Of a stretch of 39,240 nucleotides of DNA, positions 33,411 through 39,240 are shown piece by piece. Numbering within the stretch: the stretch's first letter is position 1; every line of letters begins with the position of its first letter. Where the stretch lies: contig JAJDVM010000136.1 in NCBI GenBank assembly GCA_022826125.1, forward strand, positions 1-39,240, written 5' to 3'. The DNA comes from Defluviicoccus sp. Lineage in GTDB: Bacteria; Pseudomonadota; Alphaproteobacteria; MPNO01. Below the pieces are notes generated by a model. It searched no databases. It saw only the letters and a list, made by a program, of their open reading frames with translations, and was not told where the DNA came from. A program made the position numbers and the translations under genes.

Positions 33411-33883
33411 GACGCGCCTCCCGTGCTCGCGGACCGCACCGCCTCGATCACCTTCACATAGCCGGAGCAGCGGCAGAGATTGCCCGACAGGCCGTCGCGG
33501 ATCTCTTCGTCGCTCGGCTCGGGGTTCTCCGCCAGAAGCGCCGTCGCGGCCACCGCCATCCCCGGCATGCAGAACCCGCACTGCACCGCGCCCCGATCGA
33601 GCAGCGCCTGCTGGACGGGGGAAAGCTCGTTACCCTCGGCGAGCCCTTCCACCGTCGTGATGTCCCGACCCGTTGCGTCGGCTGCGAGCGTCAGGCAACC
33701 GCGCACCACAGCGCCGTCGATCATCACCGAGCACGCGCCGCATACCCCCTGGTTGCAGCCCCGCTTGGAACCGGTGAGAGAAATTTGCTCCCGCAGCACC
33801 TGAAGAAGCGTGTGCGAAGGCCGGACGAACAGCTGGTGCGTCCGGCCGTTGACCTTCAGCGAGATCGGGATTGCCTCGCTCAT
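33407..33883 (-). CDS. 2Fe-2S subunit of the molybdenum hydroxylase
   Basis: A 158-residue iron-sulfur protein. The first cluster is bound by GCNQGVCGACSVMIDG and the Cys of VRGCLTLA; the second by QCGFCMPGM and CRCSGY, the standard layout of this subunit. The start at 33883 overlaps the FAD subunit stop (ATGA), and the stop overlaps the large-subunit start in the same way, so the three genes are tightly coupled. A longer upstream frame is a shadow of the FAD subunit. It passes electrons from the molybdenum centre to FAD. Confidence 0.94.
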   Translation of the reverse strand: MSEAIPISLKVNGRTHQLFVRPSHTLLQVLREQISLTGSKRGCNQGVCGACSVMIDGAVVRGCLTLAADATGRDITTVEGLAEGNELSPVQQALLDRGAVQCGFCMPGMAVAATALLAENPEPSDEEIRDGLSGNLCRCSGYVKVIEAVRSASTGGAS

Positions 33884-34734
33884 CGTGACCCTCCCTTCGC
33901 CGCGGCCGCGCGGAGCGCGCGGCCCAGCAGCGGTTCGACCAGCATCATCCGGTATTCGCCCGATCCCCGGACGTCGTCGACCGGGTCGCATTCCTCGCGC
34001 AGGATCGCGGCGGCCTCGGCGATGTCGGCGTCCTCCAGCGCGCTTCCGGTCAGGCGTTCCTCCGCCGCCTCGGCGCGGACCGGAGTCGGTCCGCAGCTTC
34101 CCAGCGCGACCCGGGCGTAGCTGCAACGGCCGTCCTCCATGGCGACGACGGCGGCGACCGAGACCGTCGCGTAGTCGCCCTCGACCCGCGCGAATTTCTC
34201 GTAGGCGCCGCACGCGCCGGCGGGCGGCGGCGGCAGCGTGACGGCGGTGATCAGCTCGCCCGGGAGGAGCGCGGTTTCCAGGTAATCGACGAAGAAGTCG
34301 CCGGCCGCGACGGTCCGCGCGCCCTCCGGCCCCTGAACCTCCACCGCGGCGTCGAGCGCCACCAGAGCGCCGGGGTAGTCGGCCTGCGGATCGCCGTGCC
34401 CGATCGACCCGCCGATGGTTCCCATGTTGCGGATCGCCGGATGGCCGATCACCCGCGCGGTTCCGGCGAGCAGCGCGTGCGCGCCGTAGAGTCCGGTCGC
34501 GTGGGCCACTTCGCGGTGGGTCGTCATGGCGCCCACGCGCAGCCCGCCGTCCGCGCCCGCGGAGATCCCCCGGAGCGCTTCGATGTGGCGCAGGCTGACC
34601 AGCGCGGACGGCATCAAAAGGTCCGCGTTCATCATCGCGACGAGCGTCGCGCCGCCCGCGAGACACCGCGCTTCCTCGTCCGCGGCCAGCAGCGAAACCG
34701 CCTCGTCGACCGTGGACGGGCCGTGAAACTCCAT
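33880..34734 (-). CDS. FAD-binding medium subunit of the molybdenum hydroxylase
   Basis: A 284-residue flavoprotein, first gene of the operon. The ATG at 34734 has GGAGGTC 6-12 bp ahead and starts MEFHGPSTVDEAVSLLA, the normal N-terminus. CLAGGATLVAMM and RNMGTIGGSIGHGDPQADYP are the two FAD-binding blocks of the CoxM/XdhB family. A longer frame beginning at 34860 is not supported. It is divergent from the truncated quinone oxidoreductase across 124 bp. Confidence 0.93.
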   Translation of the reverse strand: MEFHGPSTVDEAVSLLAADEEARCLAGGATLVAMMNADLLMPSALVSLRHIEALRGISAGADGGLRVGAMTTHREVAHATGLYGAHALLAGTARVIGHPAIRNMGTIGGSIGHGDPQADYPGALVALDAAVEVQGPEGARTVAAGDFFVDYLETALLPGELITAVTLPPPPAGACGAYEKFARVEGDYATVSVAAVVAMEDGRCSYARVALGSCGPTPVRAEAAEERLTGSALEDADIAEAAAILREECDPVDDVRGSGEYRMMLVEPLLGRALRAAAAKGGSR

Positions 34735-34858
34735 GCCCAGGACCTCCGCAACCGTTGGTTCGAGGCGAGTATGTCGGATGCCGGGAAACCCGGCAAACCC
34801 TGTAGCCCGCCGCTCCCTGTCGCTATTCTGCGCCCACCGGTAACAGGGGAGTTGCGGC
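34735..34858. promoter_or_regulatory. Divergent promoter region of the hydroxylase operon and quinone oxidoreductase gene
   Basis: The 124-bp gap should carry both promoters. CAGGGGAG just before 34859 is the ribosome site of the oxidoreductase. I recognise no clear operator or palindrome. Confidence 0.45.
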
Positions 34859-35029
34859 ATGCCGATGGCGGCGGTGATTTACGAGAAGGGGGCACCGGAC
34901 GTCTTTCGCTGGGAAGAGGTCGAGGTCGGCGCGCCCGGCAGGGGAGAGATCCGCGTCCGCAACGAGGCGGTGGGCGTCAACTATGTCGACACCTATCACG
35001 CACCGGTGGGTGCTAAGTATCTGAACTAA
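34859..35029 (+). pseudogene. Quinone oxidoreductase (zinc-type dehydrogenase) gene truncated by the right element
   Basis: The first 47 or so residues of an NADPH:quinone-oxidoreductase-type protein remain: IYEKGAPDVFRWEEVEVGAPGRGEI, then EAVGVNYVDTYH. Family members continue with RxGLYP and some 270 more residues. Here the sequence switches at YH to a short tail APVGAKYLN and a TAA that lie inside the mobile element. AGGGGAG upstream of the ATG is intact, so the stub could still be expressed. The remainder of the gene is not present before the window end. Confidence 0.85.
35000..35013. repeat. Palindromic element edge GCACC-N4-GGTGC (right copy)
   Basis: A 5-4-5 inverted repeat, GCACC GGTG GGTGC followed by TAA, matching the left copy at 7684-7696 except for one extra base in the spacer. 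It begins where similarity of the cut oxidoreductase to its family ends. Probable core site or terminus of the element. Confidence 0.6.
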
Positions 35030-35118
35030 GGTCGTTTTTTCTCCCGCAACTCTGCAACTGGGGGACGGAATGCGCAACCGTCGGTTCCCCGGTCTGCAAC
35101 CGCAACCGGGAGAACGCC
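35014..35118 (+). promoter_or_regulatory. Leader of recombinase A' with GCAAC(C/T)G repeats
   Basis: The cores GCAAC occur at 35046, 35054, 35074, 35096 and 35102. The three at 35054, 35074 and 35096 correspond to the repeats of the left copy, 20 and 22 bp apart. GGTCGTTTTTT, ACTGGGGGACGGAA and the ribosome site CCGGGAGAAC are also shared. This conservation, in copies whose proteins differ at more than a quarter of residues, points to binding sites under selection. Confidence 0.55.
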
Positions 35119-36240
35119 ATGCCCAGAACCAACCTCACCGACGCCCGAATCGCCGCCCTCAAACCCCGCAAGACCTCCTACGACATCCGCGACGCCAGGC
35201 TGAAGGGCTTCGGCGTCCGGGTGCTGCCGTCCGGCGCAAAACGCTTCTTCGTCCACTGTCAGCACCGCCGCGAGCGTGTCTGGAAGATCGTCGGCGACGC
35301 CGATGGGACGGCCGTGAAGGACGCGCGGTCCCGCGCGGCCGAGACGCTGGCGGCCATCCGGCGTGGCGAGCCCGTGCCCGCCCGGCCCGACGAGACGCTG
35401 TTCGAGGCGGTCGCCGCGACCGTGTTCGAGCGCTACGAACGGCTCTGGAAGCCGGGGACGTTCAGGGCCAACCGGTACTATCTCCGCAACCGGCTCCTGC
35501 CCCATTTCGCGGGACGCCCGATCGCCGACATCGACGCGCGGGAGGTTCGCAACTGGTTCGCCTCCCTGCACGCCACGCCGACATCGGCGGACCGGTCCAT
35601 GCCGGTGCTGTCGGTGATCATGAGGGAGGCGGAGCGGATGGGGCTCCGGCCGGAGGGGTCCAACCCCTGCCGGGGCATAAGGCGGAACCGCCGCAAGGGG
35701 CGCGAGCGGTTTCTGTCCGAAGACGAGATCCGCCGGCTGTCGGAAGCGCTCGCCGCCCGGTCCGGGCGGTATCCCGAGCAGGTGGCGCTGGTCCGTCTTC
35801 TTCTGCTGACGGGATGCCGCAAGAGCGAGCTTCTGACGCTGCGCTGGTCCGATTACCGCGAGGGCCATCTGTTCCTGCGCGACTCGAAGACGGGGCCTCG
35901 CACCGTGTGGCTGTCGGAACCGGCGCGGCGCATTCTCGGTTCGCTGGACCGGAGGGGCCGCTGGGTATTTCCGGCGCGGCGGGGAGACCGGCCGCGCGAC
36001 CTCTACTGGCTGGATCGCGTCTGGCTCGCGCTCCGGGCGGAGGCGGGGCTGACCGGCGTGCGCCTTCACGATCTCAGACATACATATGCGAGCCACGCGC
36101 TGCGGCGGGGAGAGACGGTGCTGGCGATCGGCCGGCTGCTCGGTCACGCCAATCCCGAGACCACCCTCAAATACACGCATTCCGCCGACGCCGCGGCGAT
36201 GGCGGCGAGCGAGACGGTTGCCGCCGTGCTGGGGGGCTGA
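35119..36240 (+). CDS. Tyrosine recombinase A' of the right recombinase pair
   Basis: A 373-residue recombinase, the same length as A and alignable to it without a gap (269 of 373 identical in a hand count). Catalytic residues are all present: Arg234 (TGCRKSELL), Lys257 (RDSKTGP), His317 and Arg320 (HDLRHTYAS), His343 (LGHANPETT) and Tyr352 (KYTHSA). The most conserved stretches are residues 161-200 (MPVLSVIMRE to RERFLS) and 223-270; the linker at 61-70 and the C-terminal tail differ most. CGGGAGAACGCC precedes the ATG. Reads in the same direction as the interrupted oxidoreductase stub, so the host promoter could drive it. Confidence 0.93.
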   Translation: MPRTNLTDARIAALKPRKTSYDIRDARLKGFGVRVLPSGAKRFFVHCQHRRERVWKIVGDADGTAVKDARSRAAETLAAIRRGEPVPARPDETLFEAVAATVFERYERLWKPGTFRANRYYLRNRLLPHFAGRPIADIDAREVRNWFASLHATPTSADRSMPVLSVIMREAERMGLRPEGSNPCRGIRRNRRKGRERFLSEDEIRRLSEALAARSGRYPEQVALVRLLLLTGCRKSELLTLRWSDYREGHLFLRDSKTGPRTVWLSEPARRILGSLDRRGRWVFPARRGDRPRDLYWLDRVWLALRAEAGLTGVRLHDLRHTYASHALRRGETVLAIGRLLGHANPETTLKYTHSADAAAMAASETVAAVLGG

Positions 36241-36243
36241 GCG

Positions 36244-37389
36244 ATGGCCGGGAAGGAGCGCGGGCGGCTCACCGACGCCGCCGTCGCCCGGCTGCGGCCG
36301 CGCGGTCGGGAATACACGGTGTGGGACAGCCGCGCGCCGGGTCTCGGTGTCCGGGTTCGGCCGACCGGCGGGAAGAGCTGGGTCCTGTTGCGGAATACCT
36401 CGGGAGGAACGCGGCGTATTTCCCTCGGGCCGGTGTCGGCGAGGGGCATCGAGGAGGTTCGCCGCGACTGCCATGCGCGCGAGGCGGTCGGGGAGCCGGA
36501 GCGGCCGGCTCCGCCGAAGGACGCCGCCCCCCTGTTCCGCGATTTCGTCGAGGGTCCCTGGAAGGAGGCTCATTTCGACCGCTACAAGCCGTCGAGCCGG
36601 AGGAGCACCGGCATCGTGCTCGCGAAACGGATTCTGCCGGCCTTCGGATCGAAGCCGCTCGACCGCATTGCCCGGGCCGATGTCGAGCGCTGGTTCGATG
36701 CCTACAGCCGGGACGCCCCGGGCGGCGCCAACCGCGCGCTCGACACGCTGCGCCAGATCATGAACTTCGCGATCGCCCGCGGCCACGCCGAGACCAACCC
36801 GGCGCGGGGCATCGCGCGCAACCGCCGGGCGCGGCTCGACCGGTTCCTGTCGCGCGAGGAGATCGAACGCCTGCACCGGGCGCTCGACGGGCAGACCCGC
36901 GAGGGCGGGCGGCGGCAGGCCGACATCATCCGGCTTCTTCTGCTGACCGGCTGCCGCAGGGGCGAGATCGTCGGGCTGCGCTGGTCGGAGGTGGACGGCG
37001 ACCGGCTGGCGCTTGTCGATTCCAAGACCGGGCCGAGGACGGTGCCTCTTAACGGCCGGGCCCGGCGCATTCTGGAACGTCAGCCGCGTGGCGGCAGCCC
37101 GTTCGTGTTCCCGTCGCCGCGCGATCCCGGACGGCCGCGCTGGCCCGAACTGCCGGTATGGTACCGGGTGCGGAAGGAAGCCGGCATCGAGGACGTCAGG
37201 CTGCACGATCTCCGACATACTCATGCCAGCCACGCGGTGATGAACGGTGTGCCCGTCCCGGTGGTCTCCCGCCTGCTCGGCCATTCCAACGTCAAGATGA
37301 CCATGCGCTACGCCCATCTTGGAGACCGCGACATCGAGCAGGCCGCGGAAAGGGTCGGGCAGGAGATCGCCGAGCTCCTCGGCCTTTAG
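36244..37389 (+). CDS. Tyrosine recombinase B' of the right recombinase pair
   Basis: A 381-residue recombinase, gap-free with B (274 of 381 identical in a hand count). Catalytic residues Arg238 (TGCRRGEI), Lys261 (DSKTGP), His321 and Arg324 (HDLRHTHAS), His347 (LGHSNVKMT) and Tyr356 (RYAHLG) are intact. It starts 3 bp after the A' stop, the same spacing as in the left pair. The C-terminal third around the active site is almost identical to B, including AVMNGVPVPVVSRLLGHSNV, which is also the part seen in the decayed copy near 1200. Its stop codon is followed at once by TTAGCGCCCGGTG, a possible counterpart of the A-side edge. Confidence 0.93.
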   Translation: MAGKERGRLTDAAVARLRPRGREYTVWDSRAPGLGVRVRPTGGKSWVLLRNTSGGTRRISLGPVSARGIEEVRRDCHAREAVGEPERPAPPKDAAPLFRDFVEGPWKEAHFDRYKPSSRRSTGIVLAKRILPAFGSKPLDRIARADVERWFDAYSRDAPGGANRALDTLRQIMNFAIARGHAETNPARGIARNRRARLDRFLSREEIERLHRALDGQTREGGRRQADIIRLLLLTGCRRGEIVGLRWSEVDGDRLALVDSKTGPRTVPLNGRARRILERQPRGGSPFVFPSPRDPGRPRWPELPVWYRVRKEAGIEDVRLHDLRHTHASHAVMNGVPVPVVSRLLGHSNVKMTMRYAHLGDRDIEQAAERVGQEIAELLGL

Positions 37390-37415
37390 CGCCCGGTGGG
37401 GCGGCGGCGGCCGCC

Positions 37416-39240
37416 TCACCAGCGCATGGTGGCTTCGAGGCGCACATCGTGCGCGGGCTCGGCGTAATCGCTCTCGCGCCGCGTCCCCTTCACGCCGAAG
37501 GCGACATCGGGCGTGTTGTCATTCGCCGCCGGCGCGAGCCGCCAGCCGAGCGTGTAGTCGCGCGCGCCCGTGGCGAGCCCCAGCCCGACATGCGGGCTGC
37601 CGGTGAAGCGGCCCGAGAAGGCCGGGAAGCCGTACGCGGCCTCCGCCTGCCAGCGGCTGGTCGCTTCGCCGATACCGGCACGGTCCGCCAGCGGGTCGGT
37701 CGCGAACAGCGCGTCGAGACCGCCCTCGGCCGAGCCGCCCCAGTCCTGGGTGAGCGTGAGCGACAGGCCGCGCTCCGTGCCCGGGTTCGGATCGAAGGCG
37801 AGCGAGGCCGCGAAGCCCCGGTCCTCCAGATCGTCATTGCCGTGCGCGATCAGCGTCCGGCCCGACAGGTCGAGACTGAGCCCCAGGCCCGGATCGCTCC
37901 AGACCAGCCCGCCGCCGACTTCCACCCCGAAGCCGGTCTCGGCATCGCCGCCGTCATGGCGCGCGCCCACTTCCGCCTTGGGCGTGATGTGGCCGCCTTC
38001 CTCCAGGGCGATGCGGTAGCTGCCCTCCAGACCGAGCCTGAGCCGCGTCACGTCGGAATCCGACGCCGCCAGCTCGTGCGTCTTCTCGGACGAGGTTCCC
38101 GCCCACAGGGCGTCCGCGGTCAGCGCCAGCGTGGGACCGCTCCCTTCCTTCGGCGGAGGCAGCAGCTCGCTCCGCGCGCCCGCCGCCGCCATCGTCCAGG
38201 AGATGTCGGAGCTGAGCGAGCCGCCCACGGAAGGCTTCAGCGTCACTTCGCCGCTGCCGTAGCCGGCGGCGCCCCAGAGCCGGAGCCGTTCGGACGCCTG
38301 GATGGCCGCGTAGGGAACCGCCGCCGTCAGCGACGCCTCCACGTCGCCGTCGCCCTCGCGCACCGCGCCGCCGCAGAGGACCTCCCGCGTCTCCGCGTCC
38401 AGGTCCTGGGGACAGCGCGCCGACCCGGTTCCGGCATCGGCATAGCCGCCCTCGCCGCTGCTCTGCATCAGCGCGAGCCCGACCAGCCACTTGCCCCGCG
38501 CATAGTCCGCGCCCAGCATGGCGGTGGTCGTCTCGCCGTCGAGCGAGAAGGTGCCCTCGCGGCCGTCGAAGCTCGACTGCGCCGCCCGGCCCCAGAAGGC
38601 AAGGCTGCCGCCGCTGCCGTCCTGCTCCCCCGTCGCGGTGAAGCTGGAGCCCAGCAGCGCCTCAAGACCGGTCATTGTGCGGGATTCGCCCAGACCGTGC
38701 GCGTGATCCGGTCCGTGGCCTCCGCCGAAACGGTCGGCGGAAGCGCCGAAGGCGCGGGCCACATCGGACTGCGCCAGCGACACGCCGCGGGAAACACCGC
38801 CCGCGGGCATGTTGCCTGCCCCGGACTGCGATCCGGGGGACAACGATCCGGGGTCGTTCGCCGCGCCGGACCCATCGGGACTGCCGCCCTCGCCGAAGTT
38901 CAGCGACTGCCCGGCGATCGTGCCCTGCGCGCCCGCGGTGCGCGGCGCCGCGATGCGCCCCGCGATGCCGTCGAGCGCCTGCTCCGCCACCGTGCGACCG
39001 AAGCGGGACAGGAACGCCGCCGGCATCGGGTCGTCGTTGACGATCGTCGCCACGCCCACCCCGTCCGCGATCGCCGCGCCGTGCGCGTCCGACAGCACGA
39101 TCTCGAAGGTCTCCGGGTCCTCGTCGTGGCTGTCGTCGATCACCAGGGCCGCCATGATCCGGTGCTCGGTCCGGCCCGCTCTTATCGACGCAAACTTCTT
39201 TCCGGCAGAGGCCGAAAAGTCCACGCCCCGCTTCGCCGAC
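37416..39240 (-). CDS. Calx-beta / autotransporter beta-barrel surface protein (5' part outside window)
   Basis: The C-terminal 607 or so residues of a larger surface protein; the frame is open to the window edge, so the internal GTG at 39224 is not taken as the start. Near the edge a Calx-beta repeat is visible (GVDFSASAGKKF, then DDSHDEDPETFEIVLS and VATIVNDDP). A linker of about 120 residues rich in Gly, Ser and Ala follows, then a beta-barrel of roughly 380 residues with alternating strands (FWGRAAQSSFDG, TTTAMLGADYARGKWLVG, LRLWGAAGYGSG) ending in the aromatic C-terminal strand LEATMRW, needed for outer-membrane insertion. Two cysteines (SARCPQDLDAETREVLC) in a likely surface loop are unusual for autotransporter barrels. 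Function could be adhesion; passenger content is mostly unseen. Confidence 0.88.
   Translation of the reverse strand, partial: SAKRGVDFSASAGKKFASIRAGRTEHRIMAALVIDDSHDEDPETFEIVLSDAHGAAIADGVGVATIVNDDPMPAAFLSRFGRTVAEQALDGIAGRIAAPRTAGAQGTIAGQSLNFGEGGSPDGSGAANDPGSLSPGSQSGAGNMPAGGVSRGVSLAQSDVARAFGASADRFGGGHGPDHAHGLGESRTMTGLEALLGSSFTATGEQDGSGGSLAFWGRAAQSSFDGREGTFSLDGETTTAMLGADYARGKWLVGLALMQSSGEGGYADAGTGSARCPQDLDAETREVLCGGAVREGDGDVEASLTAAVPYAAIQASERLRLWGAAGYGSGEVTLKPSVGGSLSSDISWTMAAAGARSELLPPPKEGSGPTLALTADALWAGTSSEKTHELAASDSDVTRLRLGLEGSYRIALEEGGHITPKAEVGARHDGGDAETGFGVEVGGGLVWSDPGLGLSLDLSGRTLIAHGNDDLEDRGFAASLAFDPNPGTERGLSLTLTQDWGGSAEGGLDALFATDPLADRAGIGEATSRWQAEAAYGFPAFSGRFTGSPHVGLGLATGARDYTLGWRLAPAANDNTPDVAFGVKGTRRESDYAEPAHDVRLEATMRW

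Larger units (their letters stand above)
35000..37398 (+). mobile_element. Right paired-tyrosine-recombinase element
   Basis: The unit runs from the palindromic edge through the leader, A' and B'. A possible far end is TTAGCGCCCGGTG at 37386-37398, which overlaps the B' stop and resembles the complement of the A-side edge (TTAGCACCCACCGGTGC) with a 3-base gap. The autotransporter gene ends only 17 bp beyond, with a natural C-terminus. If that end is right the element is about 2.4 kb and insertion was accompanied by loss of the rest of the oxidoreductase; if not, it is an island that continues past the window edge. Confidence 0.6.

Noticed and set aside
31065..33461. 798-codon plus-strand open frame opposite the molybdenum subunit
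   Set aside because: It is the mirror of a high-GC coding strand. The minus-strand frame contains all cofactor motifs of the hydroxylase family.
1..39240. CRISPR arrays, tRNA or rRNA genes
   Set aside because: No regularly spaced identical repeats were found, and no cloverleaf or rRNA-like sequence was noticed; neither element insertion lies next to a tRNA.

Overview
The window is GC-rich bacterial DNA with dense, overlapping genes, most likely from an alphaproteobacterium. This is inferred from the gene families (LytTR regulator with carotenoid oxygenase and DUF2141, DUF2236 protein, RND transporter with LolA-like partner, molybdenum hydroxylase) and from codon and base use; no rRNA or tRNA gene was seen to fix the taxonomy.

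Layout. Positions 1-1027 are the end of an ISKra4-like insertion sequence. Next comes a decayed tail of a tyrosine recombinase (1110-1283). A peptide-type ABC transporter (binding protein and two permeases, no ATPase in view) fills 1298-4987 on the minus strand. A pair of tyrosine recombinases, B and A, lies at 5308-7578 on the minus strand, and its A-side edge cuts a second peptide-binding-protein gene (7668-8243). From 8432 to 34858 the genes look like ordinary intact chromosome: a 5'-nucleotidase; a five-gene branched-chain amino-acid-type ABC transporter; a carotenoid oxygenase with a DUF2141 protein, divergent from a membrane LytTR regulator; a DUF2236 protein; an RND exporter with its LolA-like partner; a degenerate S1C protease; an AMP-ligase/carrier/acyltransferase fusion; two alpha/beta hydrolases and two VOC proteins; an amidohydrolase; and a three-subunit molybdenum hydroxylase. 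At 35000 a second recombinase pair (A', B', plus strand) cuts a quinone oxidoreductase gene. The window ends inside a Calx-beta/autotransporter gene.

The main find is the paired-recombinase element. Two full copies lie about 27 kb apart and point away from each other, with a third remnant. Each full copy has a 373-residue recombinase followed after 3 bp by a 381-residue one. The copies are about 72% identical in gap-free hand counts for both genes, so they are not a recent duplication. Both keep the same leader: a small palindrome (GCACC-N3/4-GGTGC) then TAA, a T-run, and three GCAAC(C/T)G repeats about two helical turns apart. In both cases the interrupted host gene is co-directional with the recombinases and runs in the same reading frame into a short element-encoded tail ending in a stop. 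The far (B-side) end is not resolved, so it is open whether these are about 2.4-kb transposon-like units or the integrase ends of larger islands whose cargo lies outside the 27-kb segment.

Elsewhere the cluster at 18177-27205 suggests lipid or envelope handling (RND exporter, LolA-like protein, acyl-activating/acyl-transferring fusion). The minus-strand operon 34734-28898 suggests oxidation of an N-heterocycle or similar compound followed by hydrolytic deamination or ring opening. Both roles are inferences from family membership and gene order.
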